A stretch of 64,000 nt of DNA from Petrosia ficiformis (taxonomy: Eukaryota; Porifera; Demospongiae; Haplosclerida; Petrosiidae), in the NCBI GenBank assembly GCA_947044365.1, contig OX345636.1, positions 19,632,548 to 19,696,547 of the forward strand, read 5' to 3'. The translations under genes were made by a program, and so were the position numbers. The notes beneath the pieces are model-generated. The model saw nothing but the letters and a program-made list of their open reading frames with translations. It searched no databases and was not told the DNA's origin. Positions 21,491-61,327 of this stretch are shown one piece after another (positions within the stretch are counted from its first letter, which is position 1; each line of letters opens with the position of its first letter).

Positions 21491-22439
21491 GTAAGAAATA
21501 TAATATTTGTAAAAATGTAATTGAGTTTGCCTTTTAATTTGACACAGTTCCCCAAAATCTATTTATATTTTCAAAATGTGGTGATCATTTCATTTCGTAT
21601 TAAAGTATAGGACATGTAATATCAATAATGTACAAGGTGTATTTTTGATGCTATGTACATGTACTTCCCAATTAACACCAAGATTTAACTGTTAATAAAT
21701 CTGACCCTTGCTGGATATGTTGGGTAGACTAGGAGCTTTACTCCAAATTCTAAATCATGGATAGAATCTTCAGCAAAGATGATTCATCATTGGAATTAAT
21801 TAGTATGTAACTGTAATATAAATTGTTACAACAAATGCTTAACAGTAAATATCTACATACTTATTGTACACTTCACAATTACTATAATTATGACTCACTT
21901 GGTGACCTCTAGTTTCTGCACTAATGTTTAGGATTTGTTTTCACTACTTTCTGTTAGCTGACAATACTATGGGTACTTCACTAACTGAATATCAATACTA
22001 TATTATAACTAGCATTTTAGTTTTCACTATTCAGTTGGCAGCAAACAGACAGAACCAAACTACTGTAACCCTCTGCCTATGGGTGCCAAAGGTTAAATAT
22101 TGCTTAATTAATCCCTCATTATCATCAATCTTTCTATTCTTCTTACCTGGTGGTCTGTACACACAATCAAATAATAAATAATTACATACTTAATTACTTA
22201 TACATGTAGTATCATAGTGGAGCTTACTATTCATTTGTGTCTGCTAACTTTTGTGTCAACTGCTCTTCAATTAATCCATGATGCCCAGCATTTAGCACCA
22301 CCTAATAGACAATTAACATCATACATTCACTTCTTTGTGAATGCTCTCTTTGCATATAGCTACGCCAAATCTCTCACACATATGCACTATGGGTATAAGG
22401 CTAAATATTTTGAGCTTGTATCAAGACTGTGAGGCTAAA
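21491..22439. other. No confident gene; possible minus-strand terminal exon near 22226-22310
   Basis: Minus-strand 22226-22310 reads VVLNAGHHGLIEEQLTQKLA..NE-stop after a CTATTAG acceptor, which looks exon-like but has no recognised homologue. Small plus-strand frames here have no protein-like features. Confidence 0.3.
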
Positions 22440-22800
22440 TATTTATACAAAATGGCATGAGCTAGTGAGCTACAGAAAGATCGGGAAGAATTTGAATAAT
22501 ACTACTACATGTAGCTGTTGTTAATAGCTGAAAAATACATGTAGTAAAATGATGATGCAAGAATCTTTAACAAGTGAGTATAATAAATTGTTGAGTTTCA
22601 GACATGAGGAAGTCATCATTTAGAATCTTGAAGGAGTACTTCAGTTTCATCAAAGATTTATGTGCTTAGACTTAAGTTACACTTACTTCTTCAGGTCCCA
22701 GTTTTCAACTACACAAAAAGGTGGAGACACTAGTACCATCAGCAATGAATGATACATAGTCATCGCAAAGCAATCATAGGTACACTCAACATATCTTGTT
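22440..22800. repeat. Dispersed repeat, copies at 41600-41900 and 29640-29760
   Basis: The shared segments, in order, are GAGGAAGTCATCATTTAGAA, TTACACTTACTT.TTCAGG.CCC, and GAGACACTAGT.CCATCAGCAAT followed by GATACATAGTCATCGCAAAG. The three copies differ by point changes and small gaps. No coding content is recognised. Confidence 0.65.
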
Positions 22801-23185
22801 TTAACTATTTGGTTTCAATTTTAATTTTAGTTCTAGTTTTCAGAGTCAATTTTAATTATTTTCTTAACATTTGGAAGTCAATTTTAATTTAATATTAGTT
22901 TTCATGACTGAATTTAGTTTCAGTTTACTAGTTTTAGTTACCAGACTTTGGTAATGCACATGTTGGTTCCTGGTCATATCTTTGCCACCAGTGAGTATCA
23001 ATCAGCAGAGGGAACACATATTGAGTTTTAGAGTTTTAGTCCTTTTTTAGCAAATTGAAGTGAATTTTAGTTTTTATACACATATCATTTCTAAACCTAG
23101 TTTTAGTTATAGTTTAATTACTAAAAGTAAAATGGGTTAACTAAAGGGGTTTTAGTTTTAGTTTTAGTTAACTAAAACAACACTA
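22800..23185. mobile_element. MITE with TTTTAGTT-rich interior
   Basis: The right end ACTAAAACAACACTA (23171-23185) is identical to the right end of the MITE at 34105-34344, and the interior is the same low-complexity TTTTAGTTA/CTAGTTTTAG sequence. The left end is degraded, so I place it only approximately. Confidence 0.55.
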
Positions 23186-23202
23186 ATTTGTTGTAAACAT
23201 AC

Positions 23203-23367
23203 CATCTTCAGATATCTGATAAATATGGGAGTAATAATTCCATGCAGCCTCAATAAACAGGAACACACTGATATATAAACAAGCAATGGCCACATTCCTC
23301 AAAGGGTACTCTCATCTGATTATATCCAGATATATTCTGAAGTCCTCTCCATCAGACTTTAGTTGGT
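23203..23367 (-). pseudogene. Exon-like TM segment with in-frame TGA, unidentified
   Basis: Between an acceptor (TTTCTTTTTTTAG) and a donor (GTATGT) on the minus strand, one frame reads QLKSDGEDFRIYLDIIR-TGA-EYPLRNVAIACLYISVFLFIEA, then WNYYSHIYQISEDG. The TGA (23312-23314) is the only interruption and is one transition from CGA (Arg). The segment has a soluble part followed by one hydrophobic helix. I do not recognise the family. It may pair with the exon at 24218-24312. Confidence 0.45.
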
Positions 23368-23436
23368 CTAAAAAAAGAAATATAAGCAACGTTCCTGTTT
23401 ATAAAACATATGATTATAGTTAATTAGGATATGATA

Positions 23437-24175
23437 TCAAATGAATGAATGAATGTATGGATGTATGTTTGTTACTATAGATGCATGGATGAATGTATGT
23501 ATGCACGAATGGATGAATGTATGTATGTTACTATAGATGGATGAATGTATGTATGCATGAATGTATATATGGATCATACATGAATGTATGTATGTATGCA
23601 TGGCTGGATGAATGTATGGATGAATGCAAGTATATGAGTATGTATGGTGGATGTATATATGTATGAATAGATGTATGCATGTATGAATGTATGTATATAT
23701 GCATGAATGAATGAATGTATGGATGGTGGATGAATGTATCGATGGATGGATGAAGGTATGTATGTGTGTATGGATGGATGGATGAATGTGTGTATGTATG
23801 TATGTATGGATGGATGCACGAATGTATGGATGAATGCATGCATGTATGGTGGATGAATGCATGTATGTATGTATGGATGGATGAATGTATGTATGTATGT
23901 ATAGATGGATGAATGGATGTATGTATGTATGAATGTATTTATGGATGGATGAATGTATGTATGGATGGACGAATGTATGTATGTAAATGTATGGATGAAT
24001 GTATGTATGTATGGTGGATGAATGCATGTATGCATATGGATTGATGGATGAATGTGTGTATATATGATGTATGGATGAATGGATGGATGGATGGATAGTT
24101 GGATGAGTACTATATGGACGAATGGATTGATAGATGGATGGGTGAATGAATGAATGGATGAATGATTGCACAGAT
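23437..24175. repeat. Large TGTA/TGGA/TGAA minisatellite
   Basis: About 740 bp of imperfect 4-bp units (TGTA, TGGA, TGAA, TGCA) arranged in higher-order blocks such as GGATGAATGTATGTATG. Several minus-strand frames stay open only because the repeat lacks stops (they read HPSIHTYI...). Not coding. Confidence 0.95.
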
Positions 24176-24217
24176 ACACTTAGTGAAGCTATAGATGTAC
24201 AAACAGCACTGGTTTAC

Positions 24218-24312
24218 TAACAGACGAGGTCCTATTTGTTTATTGTATAACACATCAACCCAGCTATACTCTTCTACTACTGTCAAGAAAACTTTATGAA
24301 GACTCTCCCAGC
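24218..24312 (-). CDS. Exon-like segment, unidentified
   Basis: Minus strand: after GGTAAGGCAG the frame reads WESLHKVFLTVVEEYSWVDV, then LYNKQIGPRLL, and then a donor GTAAAC. The frame also stays open upstream as ILPPGHCAGKAG. Composition is protein-like and stop-free for 57 codons. I do not recognise the family. It lies on the same strand as the TM exon at 23203-23367, on the other side of the minisatellite. Confidence 0.4.
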
Positions 24313-24489
24313 CTGCCTTACCAGCACAATGACCCGGAGGTAAAATACAAGCATGTATCTTTTCACGATAAAAAAATTGATGGATTTCAAGAAATATTAA
24401 AATTTTAAGGAGAATAATTTTTGTGGACAGGAGTAGTAACTAACTAAATTTATTCAATAGTGAAAAATTCCAAATCTGTGGTACATTGT

Positions 24490-24960
24490 AAATCTATAGT
24501 GTTCCAGTTACAATCTACCCACCTCATACAGTTCCAGTCTACTTCATCCTACGACCAGCCCCATGTGGGGCTTTTTCCAGTCTACCTGCATGCGATGCAG
24601 CTTCACCTAGACTGGCCCATTTTCATGGGCTTCTCTTCTACAAGGACTCATCTTCATTGGGATTTCTCTTCTGCAAGGACTCATGGGATTTCTCTTCAGT
24701 AAGGACTCATTTTCATTCACTGCTTATTTATCTTAATGGCTGTTACTTCTTACTTCTTTTGAAATATATTGTGTTTTTGTGTGTGTGTGTATTTCAATTG
24801 TATTTTTTGTTCAAATATTTCTTTGAAATATTGTTATCAATTTTTAAGAAATTGTTAGTAATAATTCCTTAGATTTCTTTATTTTCGATTCGTAAGAATA
24901 ATATTTAAATTTGGTCTATTACAGTAGAAAGCCTATGATTAATTATCTCCACAAACCGGC
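24490..24960. repeat. Second copy of the TTCCAGTCTACC repeat family plus AT repeat
   Basis: 24505-24600 carries TTCCAGTCTAC(T/C)TCATCC and CCAGCCCCATGTGGGGC as in 18355-18500. 24615-24710 has a short direct repeat (GGGATTTCTCTTCTGCAAGG and close relatives). 24873-24945 is the repeat shared with 9612-9680. Confidence 0.6.
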
Positions 24961-25207
24961 CGGAAACACTATTTGGAGTTTTGCGGAAACGACGGCTCCT
25001 TCCCGCCGCATAAGCTGATAGTATGTTAGTATGTTCATTATAATAGTGTATTTGTATAGATTTAACAGTTGACCTCTCAACAGTTTTATTTAACTCTTCA
25101 TCTTCAGTAGTGCAGATTCAGTATGGCATAATATCATATGTTAAATGTTTCACTACAAGGGCAACATATTACTAAGCAAACTTTACTTTGTAGTATCATT
25201 TTTAAAC

Positions 25208-25221
25208 AAGATATATATATA

Positions 25222-25260
<39 letters not shown>
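25208..25260. repeat. TA microsatellite
   Basis: Uninterrupted TA dinucleotides apart from one AATT break near 25222. Confidence 0.95.
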
Positions 25261-25267
<7 letters not shown>

Positions 25268-25305
25268 TATCCGAGCTCATAAAACAAGACCTTCTTCCTC
25301 TTCAG

Positions 25306-25455
25306 CAACAATTTCTAGTTCAAAATTATGCAGCATCTGATGATAACATGTTTAACATAAATCCTAACATAAATCCCAACAATATCAGTGCTACATTTAC
25401 TAATACCACTAGCACATTACAACAGTCAGTGACAGTCAATGACAGTTTCTTCTGA
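25306..25455 (+). CDS. Putative terminal exon, unidentified
   Basis: A strong pyrimidine tract and AG (CTTCTTCCTCTTCAG) precede a 49-codon open stretch (QQFLVQNYAASDDNMF, then Asn/Thr-rich) ending at TGA. It looks like the C-terminal tail of a membrane or scaffold protein. Upstream exons were not found. Confidence 0.35.
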   Translation, partial: QQFLVQNYAASDDNMFNINPNINPNNISATFTNTTSTLQQSVTVNDSFF

Positions 25456-25517
25456 TAACAACAAATATTACATCATGTCTTGTGCATGTTTATTATAGTT
25501 TTATTTAGTATTCTTAG

Positions 25518-25631
25518 TTTATACTGGTGTGGTCAATGAGTGAAACAATGGATAAACCATTCATTCAGGGTAAAACTATCTCTCTGTCAACTAATGATTC
25601 TGAGACTTATAAAGAACTAATGGAGAAATAA
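25518..25631 (+). CDS. Putative terminal exon, unidentified
   Basis: After TTCTTAG the frame reads FILVWSMSETMDKPFIQGKT, then ISLSTNDSETYKELMEK-stop. It could be a terminal exon that follows or replaces 25306-25455. No homologue is recognised. Confidence 0.3.
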   Translation, partial: FILVWSMSETMDKPFIQGKTISLSTNDSETYKELMEK

Positions 25632-25896
25632 GACTGCTAGTCTTACAATTAATGATAATAATGAATAATATACAATTTATGTATATATTTACTATAAACT
25701 ATTTGTGTATCGACTTGATATGTTAGTAAATTGAAGCAAAACGTTACCAAATATTTACTATTATTAGATTTGACTTTGGACTATTAATTATAAATAAATT
25801 ATTTAGCCACCACAAATTGTCCACAAAGTATAATAATACTATACCTGACATTTCAAAGGCTTGAAATCAAAAAGTTGTAAAGTACACTCAGTGAAG

Positions 25897-28783
25897 ATGG
25901 CTTTATACACTGCTCTCTTGTTGACTATATTTGCTGTTTGCTATGTCAAATTCTGTAAGTTCAAGATTGCAATTGACATTTAATTTCATTACCCTCGTTT
26001 TTCTTGCAGGTGATGCTAACAATTACACTTACTACTACTACTTTAGTTATCCACCTAACTATGATAACAGAGCTACTAAACTAAACTTGTATATTACAAC
26101 AAGCAGTATACAAGACATCTCGTTCATAGTGCAGACCAAAAGCACTGTTCTGTATGATGGAAATGTCAGCCTTCATCATCCAGTAACAGTTACAATAAGT
26201 GCTCTTCAAAGTGTTGGAGATGCTACATTTTCTAACAGAGAAAAAGGTATTGCTGTTAAAGCTAATGGACAGGTATCACCTACTGCTCTCAACACTTATC
26301 AAATCAAGGCTGGTTTCACCTCAGGAGTCTTTAGAATCCATCAACATGTAACTCTTCCTTTAGTAACCGAATATAAATACATTGCTGTTAGTTCTGGTGG
26401 AAGTGCTGCTAATAGTGTTGTATTGATTGTTGGTTGTGAAACCAATACAAATATAACAATAATACCATCTAGAAATATACAGTTACCAGAGTATCTTCAT
26501 GCTGATAGCAAGATGATGAATATTAGTTCTGGTGATACATACTCGTTCATATTAAACAGATATGATACATTACTAGTATCAGCGAGTCTTGATTTGAGCG
26601 GAACTCAAATTATATCGGACAAACCTCTTACAGTTATTAGCGGTCACCAATGTGGTAATGTTCCTATAGGTAATTCTGGGTGTGATTACTTAGCAACTCA
26701 TGTACCATCTACAAATACATTAGGAAGACAGTACCTACTAGCTCCATTAGCTGGTCGTACTGGAGGTCAGCTAATGAAAATTGTAGCGGTACATAGTAAC
26801 ACTGTAGTACAACATAGTTGTAATATTAATTCAACCATTATTAATCTGGTTGATGTTGCCAATGTATTTGAATTCTCAACAGCTAGTTATCAATCATGCT
26901 TCTTAACATCTGATAAACCAGTGATGATAGCTGAACTCAGCTTTGGTTACAATGTAGATGGTAGTGGTGACCCATCATTAATGATAGTACCTCCTGTAGA
27001 ACAGTATGTGACACAAGCGGATTTCATGTATATTGATCAACAGAATTTTAGAGAACAATACGCTACTATATTGACATTAGCACAAGATTTTAATCCACTA
27101 CACTTTATAATGGATTCGCAACCAATATTATCAGAATGGAGTATGATACTTAGCGATAGCATTTCGGAGGTTGTTGGATATTCATGTCATTTTCCATTAT
27201 CAAGTGGATCACATACTATACAGTACATTGGAAGTACAGGTAAAATGGCCATACTTGTATATGGATTCCAATATGGACATGGATATGCATATAATACTGG
27301 ATTAGCACAACACATCTGGAGTTCTGGTATGTGTAGTAATGTAATGTCACTAATATTAATTATATAACACTCTACTTTTAGATTTTGAATTTAGTTTCTC
27401 ATCAAGTCATTATGAAGTAACAGAAAATAATTCAGTTATTTCTGTGGAAGTTGTTCGCAACAAAAGCACAGTAAAAGCTACTGTTCACATATTTACCTCA
27501 AACAAAAATGCAAGTATGTTTATAAACTGTATTTGTAATTTATGCTTAATATGTAATAAATTATTGGTAGTGTTTAATGAAGATTATCAGGAATTGGATG
27601 AAGAGATAGTGTTTGAGGTCGGAGAGAACTATAAACAAGTTACTATTGTTATTAATGATGATGACCTGGTGGAACCCCCAGAACAATTTATTATTACATT
27701 AGTTCCCTTATTAGAACGTGTTACATCAGATATTAATGAAACAGTAGTTACTATTATTGATGATGATAGTAAGTTAGCTAATTATGTATTCTCATGATAA
27801 TTATATGGTGTTTACTATGTATTATCTTTCTTACAGTTGTTTCACTTGGTTTTTCTGATAACACAATTAGCATAAATAGTGGTGAATTACAACCAGACGT
27901 ATTGATTAAATTATTACTGTTCACAACTATTTGGCAAGGTAATGAAGGTATGTTGTGTTGTTGAATTTGTGAAATGTATATGTACATTACTCTGCCATCT
28001 GTTTAACCACATTTAGGTTCATTAGTAACACAACATTCTAAAAAATTTATGCTATCTCAAAATATGACACAATATATCATGCCAGACTACACAGACAAAA
28101 TGGGTGTAGCAACAATATTCATCGAACGTGATGTTAATGATGTATCTATTTTCGTCAGCCCAAGTGTTACACTAATGAATACCATACTTATCCAGCTACC
28201 TACATCTATCGAACAGTCTACAACATCTATCCAGCAGTCTGAAACATCTATCCAGCAGTCTACAACATCTATCCAGCAGTCTACAACATCTATCAAGCAG
28301 TCTATAATATCTATTGAGCAGTCTACATCTACCCAGCAATCTACAACATCTATTGAGCAGTCTACAACAAATATCGAGCAGTCGACAACAACTATCGACC
28401 AGTCTACAACATCTATCCAGGAGTCTACAATATCTATTAAGCAGTCTACAATATCTACCCAGCAATCTCAAACCACCAGTCAGTCAATACAGAACTATAT
28501 ACACACTTCATCACTACTAATGAGCACACCCACCCAAACAACAAAGGTCCCAAGTATTGAACCAACTACACTTGCCCAAACATCAGCAGTTTCAGGTGTA
28601 TCGTGGAGTCGGGTATACATGATAGTGGGTCTGTCTGTACTCATAACAGTATTAATATCAGTTTGTATAATCATAATAACTGGTATTGTCTGTTATAAAT
28701 ATGGGAAGGGAAATGCAAGGAGACATTTACAAGGGAAAAGTACAACCTATATGACAAGTTTCAAACTATTGAACACTGAATAG
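25897..28783 (+). CDS. IgGFc-binding-N / Calx-beta / heptad-repeat membrane receptor
   Basis: Complete, six exons: 25897-25954, 26010-27326, 27382-27513, 27571-27768, 27837-27938, 28017-28783; all introns phase 1; 857 codons. It starts with a signal peptide (MALYTALLLTIFAVCYVKF). A domain like the N-terminal region of IgGFc-binding protein follows (SGHQCGNVP, YLATHVPSTNTLGRQYLLAP). Two exons then encode a Calx-beta domain (FEFSSSHYEVTENN...; VTIVINDDD..EPPEQF, IIDDD), and a further short module follows. A stalk of about 13 TSIQQST-like heptads (about residues 664-755) leads to one TM helix (VYMIVGLSVLITVLISVCII) and a short basic cytoplasmic tail. Expected at the cell surface as an adhesion or mucus/particle-binding receptor. 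The Calx-beta domain is split at the same point, in the same phase, as in the gene at 814-2059. I know no named orthologue. Confidence 0.88.
28202..28475 (+). repeat. 21-bp coding tandem repeat (TSIQQST heptads)
   Basis: About 13 units close to ACATCTATCCAGCAGTCTAC. Variation is mainly at the fourth and fifth codons (Glu/Gln/Lys/Asp at the fourth). One unit near 28323 has lost a codon but keeps frame. The protein product is a Ser/Thr/Gln stalk that could be O-glycosylated. All three forward frames and the reverse are partly open here as a side effect. Confidence 0.9.
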
Positions 28784-28939
28784 TCTCACAAGCTCTTGAG
28801 ACCTTTTTTTCATTTTCAATATAGCACCTGGAAATGGATATGGTCTCACTTAAAACAATGAACTAGTAGCTTTGTACCTATACCAGTTTTAGCATCTCCT
28901 TTTTGTTCTAATTGTCCTGTTGATTATGTTCCTCTGTAC

Positions 28940-28945
28940 AATAAA
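28940..28945 (+). terminator. Polyadenylation signal AATAAA
   Basis: Canonical AATAAA about 155 bp after the stop of the IgGFc-binding/Calx-beta gene. Confidence 0.6.
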
Positions 28946-28982
28946 GTATTATCATAATGTTTTCGTTATAATTTGTTTTTAC

Positions 28983-29094
28983 CTTGGTGTATCAAACTGA
29001 ATAAGCTGCTGGATCCATTGGCCATCATCAATATCTATAATAATAGTAATAGGTAGAAATATGGTGGGTGGAGCATAATATCTACTTCGCAACC
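28983..29094 (-). CDS. Exon-like segment, unidentified
   Basis: Minus strand: acceptor GTTGCAG, then LRSRYYAPPTIFLPITIIID, IDDGQWIQQLIQFDTPR, then donor GTAAAA. It is stop-free and protein-like, between two plus-strand genes. A second minus-strand open stretch (TPTHIPGVDTIKIGEYVYLS, hydrophobic after) lies at about 29385-29530 and might be its upstream exon. The family is not recognised. Confidence 0.35.
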
Positions 29095-29242
29095 CTGCAA
29101 CATGGTGTTAAAATTTACTTCTACGAAACAGTATATTTATTTGAATATAAGAATGTGTTACTAGCTTACTACTAATATAGACTACTTTCTGATATACATG
29201 TACAAGAGATCAAAATGCTAAACAATTTTCTTTGCTTGAACT

Positions 29243-29315
29243 TTAGTCTTGTAGGGCAGACTCTCTTCTCGTGTAACGTGCGAGAGTCTGGCTTTTGCAA
29301 GACTACTTGAACTTG
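29243..29315. repeat. Palindromic AGTCT...CAGACTCTC repeat
   Basis: GTCTTGTAGGGCAGACTCTC pairs with GAGAGTCTGGCTTTTGCAAG around a short centre. Same family as 1704-1753 and the ends of 62041-62400. Confidence 0.65.
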
Positions 29316-29639
29316 AACTACATATAGAGAATAAAAATGAATCGGAATTTGACAATTTGTTGTTTTTACATATACAATGTATTACTGGGAAAGTGTAAAA
29401 TAAGATGAATGTGTATAGCACTGACAGGTAGACATATTCTCCTATTTTAATGGTGTCAACTCCTGGTATATGCGTGGGTGTTAGTCTCGATTTTGTTTTT
29501 AACAGTGTTGAATTATTTATATTAATGGTAAAAAATTCTGAAATATATTTTCTGAGTTCTTGGAGTTGAGTTATTTGCAAAAGAAGTGGAAACTGAAGAT
29601 ATATTTATGCATGGTTGCGGCAATAGCCTATACTGACTC

Positions 29640-29760
29640 CAGTTCCACTTAATTCTTTGAGGCCCCTTGAGTACACAGAAAGGTAGAGACACTAGTGCCA
29701 TCAGCAATGATTGATACATAGTCATCGCAAAGCAATTATAGGGATACATCTTGTTTTACT
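29640..29760. repeat. Dispersed repeat, third copy
   Basis: Carries the GAGACACTAGTGCCATCAGC and GATACATAGTCATCGCAAAG blocks also present at 22720-22780 and 41850-41895. It ends about 85 bp before the GBF1 start codon. Confidence 0.6.
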
Positions 29761-29846
29761 TTACACACTGAGCTTAAATTAAATAGGCGTGTTATGGATG
29801 TGGCCTAACAATGGTTGACCTCATGAACAAAGCTTTGAAATAAAAG

Positions 29847-58484
<28,638 letters not shown>

Positions 58485-58698
58485 TATTTATAAAACTCTA
58501 GGTATAATAACAAATTGAATCACAACTTTTAATAATAACTTATAAAGATAGTTTTTTTTTTATATGAGTAATTAAACTCCAACTACTTGAAGTCATAGAC
58601 GTCAATCTCTTCTCATAAATACACACAACCAATCAAATTGTTTGTACCAAACCTTAATATCTAATTCAATATTGATGCAAACATGACAGTTTTAGTTT

Positions 58699-58704
58699 AA
58701 TAAA
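58699..58704 (+). terminator. GBF1: Polyadenylation signal AATAAA
   Basis: First canonical AATAAA found after the GBF1 stop, 215 bp downstream. Confidence 0.45.
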
Positions 58705-59600
58705 TATATCTCTTGTTTAATGTCTAGGAGTAGCCTTACTTTCCAAGAAAAAAATTTGTAATGGACTTATAAGTTTTTTAGTGAACTTACAATTTTCATA
58801 CAATTGTCTCCATGTTTTTCTTATTGTATATGTCAAATTTCAATCGATTGCCTCGATATTGCATTACAGTACAATTATGTATTAACCTTATGACATTAAA
58901 CTATACACTATAGTACATATAAGGTCGTCACATCCTTATTTTGTGGTCATTGTGAATGTGAAAAGACTAATACTCAAACTAAACTTAAGTATAAAGATTG
59001 CATAAATAAACCAAATTTTAGAAATTAATACTACAGATACAGTTGCACTATAATTAATAAATCAACATAAAAATTACATTCCTAAAATAACATTACAAAA
59101 CTAAGATTCTACAGAAGAAATACTTAATTATTGTATTACTAACACAGTAATGGTTTTCAGAAGATGTAAAGAATTTTCACAGAAATTGATGTAATGTAGA
59201 ACATGATACCATAACCTCTGGATAACTGATAAACTTTGTACTTCTACGCTGTACTCGAAACCTATGTAGCAGCAAGAGTATCATCTTGTGGAGGATAAGA
59301 CAGTCTGCTAAGGGTGTTAAACAATTCAACTGGTTGTTTTATGGTGGGAATATAACGAATTTCCACCATTCATACAACATTCCAAATAGTTTTCAATTGC
59401 TACTTTTGTACAGAAGCAAGTTTGACACTTCCACTGGAAGATAAAATATTGAGAAGAAAAAACCACATTAATTAACGCAATATCGGGATCCCATCTGTTT
59501 TTCAGTTGCATTGCAAAGACTCTTCGATTGTACTTGATCATGATCAACTACTGCTACAAACCCAGATATTTTAACTCATGTTTCTCTGCATGTTATCAGA
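58705..59600. other. Intergenic, no gene recognised
   Basis: AT-rich sequence; the only longer frame (59326-59547, minus) has no protein-like features. Confidence 0.4.
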
Positions 59601-59619
59601 CCTCTTACAAACTGGTATA

Positions 59620-59747
59620 AAGATTCATTTACGTATAGATCCACTAAATTATGGAACTCACTAAGTAAGGAGACAAGACATGCCACCTCAATCAAACATT
59701 TTAATTATTGTTTTTTTTTAATATGTAATCTTGTATTCATTGTTTAC

Positions 59748-59782
<35 letters not shown>

Positions 59783-60000
59783 TTTTGTACTTCATGTCTA
59801 CTTATCTCTTCCTCTTTTATTTTATTTTATTTTTTTCTTTTTTTCTTTTTTTCTTTTTTCTCTCTCCTTTTTTCTTCTTATATCATTTATTTATGTATTT
59901 GTTTGTTTACCAGGGCTCTCAGGAAGACCAGCTCTTTTGCTGATGAGACCTCCCTGGCTAAATAAAAATTTTACCTACCTACCTACCTACCTACCTACCA
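59620..60000 (+). mobile_element. 3' end of a non-LTR retrotransposon
   Basis: The frame at about 59624-59715 reads DSFTYRSTKLWNSLSKETRH, ATSIKHFNY, the typical end of LINE ORF2 (R..K.WN.LP......S...FK). It is followed by an AT-rich 3' UTR with a (TTTA)n run, then CTGATGAGACCTCCCTGGCT, AAATAAAA and a terminal (TACC)n microsatellite (59971-59999). 5'-truncated, so dead on arrival. Confidence 0.75.
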
Positions 60001-60390
60001 TGCTGCTTCTTTTTATATATTTGCAAGCATTTCTAAGTCATGCTTTTGAATATCTTTGCTCATTGCACGTTTCTTACATATATATATATGTGCATAACAC
60101 TACAACACAATTATTGATAGAATGGGATACCATTAATGATTACAGAATGCATTAAATGTATTGTTTCCAACTTTAGCACTACAATATGAAGGGAGAGAAT
60201 AGCTCAGAAAAGTCATGTAAAACAAAACTTTAAGGGTTTCGAATTCTTGCATAACTTAATACCTTGGAGTTCATAAACTCCTTTGCTACAGTCTAACAAA
60301 ATAGAATTTTGGAAGACAGCATCACAGTCCCAAAATGAGGAAACTTTCGTATAAAAATTAGAACATTTGCTATATAATCATAAATGACAT

Positions 60391-60687
60391 CAGGCTCGTA
60401 GGCAGGGGGGTGCACGAGCACCCCCCCTTTCAAACATAGATTCTATGAATAAGGAGCCATGACACCTTCGAATTCACTAGAGCATTCTTTGTGGTTGTCA
60501 GTTACATGTTGGGACATAGTCACATAACTGATGCTGAGCAAGACAACCACATGACAGCTTATTGCAACTATGGTGACAATAGGGTATTAGCTTAACACTT
60601 CATTATTGATTGGGCATCCTCCCCCTCATCATAGCCTTGGTACCCCAATTTAGCACCCCCCTTTTCAGAAGTCTGGCTACAGGCCTG
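60391..60687. mobile_element. MITE, 297 bp
   Basis: CAGGCTCGTAGGCAG...GGGGGGTGC and GCACCCCCC...CTGGCTACAGGCCTG are inverted ends. GACAT flanks both sides. The interior shows no frame. Confidence 0.65.
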
Positions 60688-61061
60688 GACATACACAAAG
60701 AATATTATTTTGCCGTAAGTATTCAAATCATAATAAATAGATTTGCATAAGGTAAGTGGGGCAATTCTGTCAGAGGATAGTTCCAGAAATTCTAAGATTT
60801 CTCTGACATTTTATTGCTGCAATGACTAAACGTAGGTGCTATTCTTTATTATAACAGGCAATATGATCTTATCCTTAGCACTGCCTGTGGTGCTTCCAGA
60901 ATTGTCCATCATAGAAAACACTATGTAGGCTGTGCACATAATTATAATATTATTTAAAGACCCTTAGGCTATGAATAAATTAATATTATGCACAACAATG
61001 CAGCATAATCATCAATATTTTATTTTCAATAAGGGTTTTAAAGTTATCATAAATTCTAATA

Positions 61062-61086
61062 GCGCATGCGCAAACCTTGCGCATGC
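61062..61086 (+). promoter_or_regulatory. Two NRF-1-like sites upstream of the cyclophilin ATG
   Basis: GCGCATGCGCA (61062-61072) matches the NRF-1 palindrome; TGCGCATGC (61078-61086) is a second near-match. They lie 100-125 bp before the ATG at 61186 and are the only such pair in the window, in an otherwise AT-rich region. Confidence 0.6.
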
Positions 61087-61185
61087 TCAAAAATTACCCT
61101 CGTGAATTCCGACCTTTTAATGAACTTGAGGTCAACAACTTTTACTGTATCTGCTTTACGGCTATTTTCGAGTTGTCTTTCAAGT

Positions 61186-61292
61186 ATGTCTAAACCTAGG
61201 TGTTACTTTGACATTTCTATTGGTGGAAAATCTGCTGGTAGGATTGAATTTGAGGTATGACATAGCAATAAATTATGTGCTAATTCAAAATA

Positions 61293-61327
<35 letters not shown>

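Noticed and set aside
23312..23314. TGA as a second selenocysteine codon
   Set aside because: It replaces an Arg-like position (CGA to TGA transition) in the middle of an unknown protein, with no selenoprotein family match.
23437..24179. Open frames of up to 244 codons on the minus strand (His/Ile/Tyr/Ser-rich)
   Set aside because: They arise from the stop-free TGTA/TGGA minisatellite; several frames are open at once and the composition is pure repeat.
28087..28471. Minus-strand frames rich in Leu/Cys/Arg
   Set aside because: Antisense shadow of the 21-bp coding repeat in the IgGFc-binding/Calx-beta gene.
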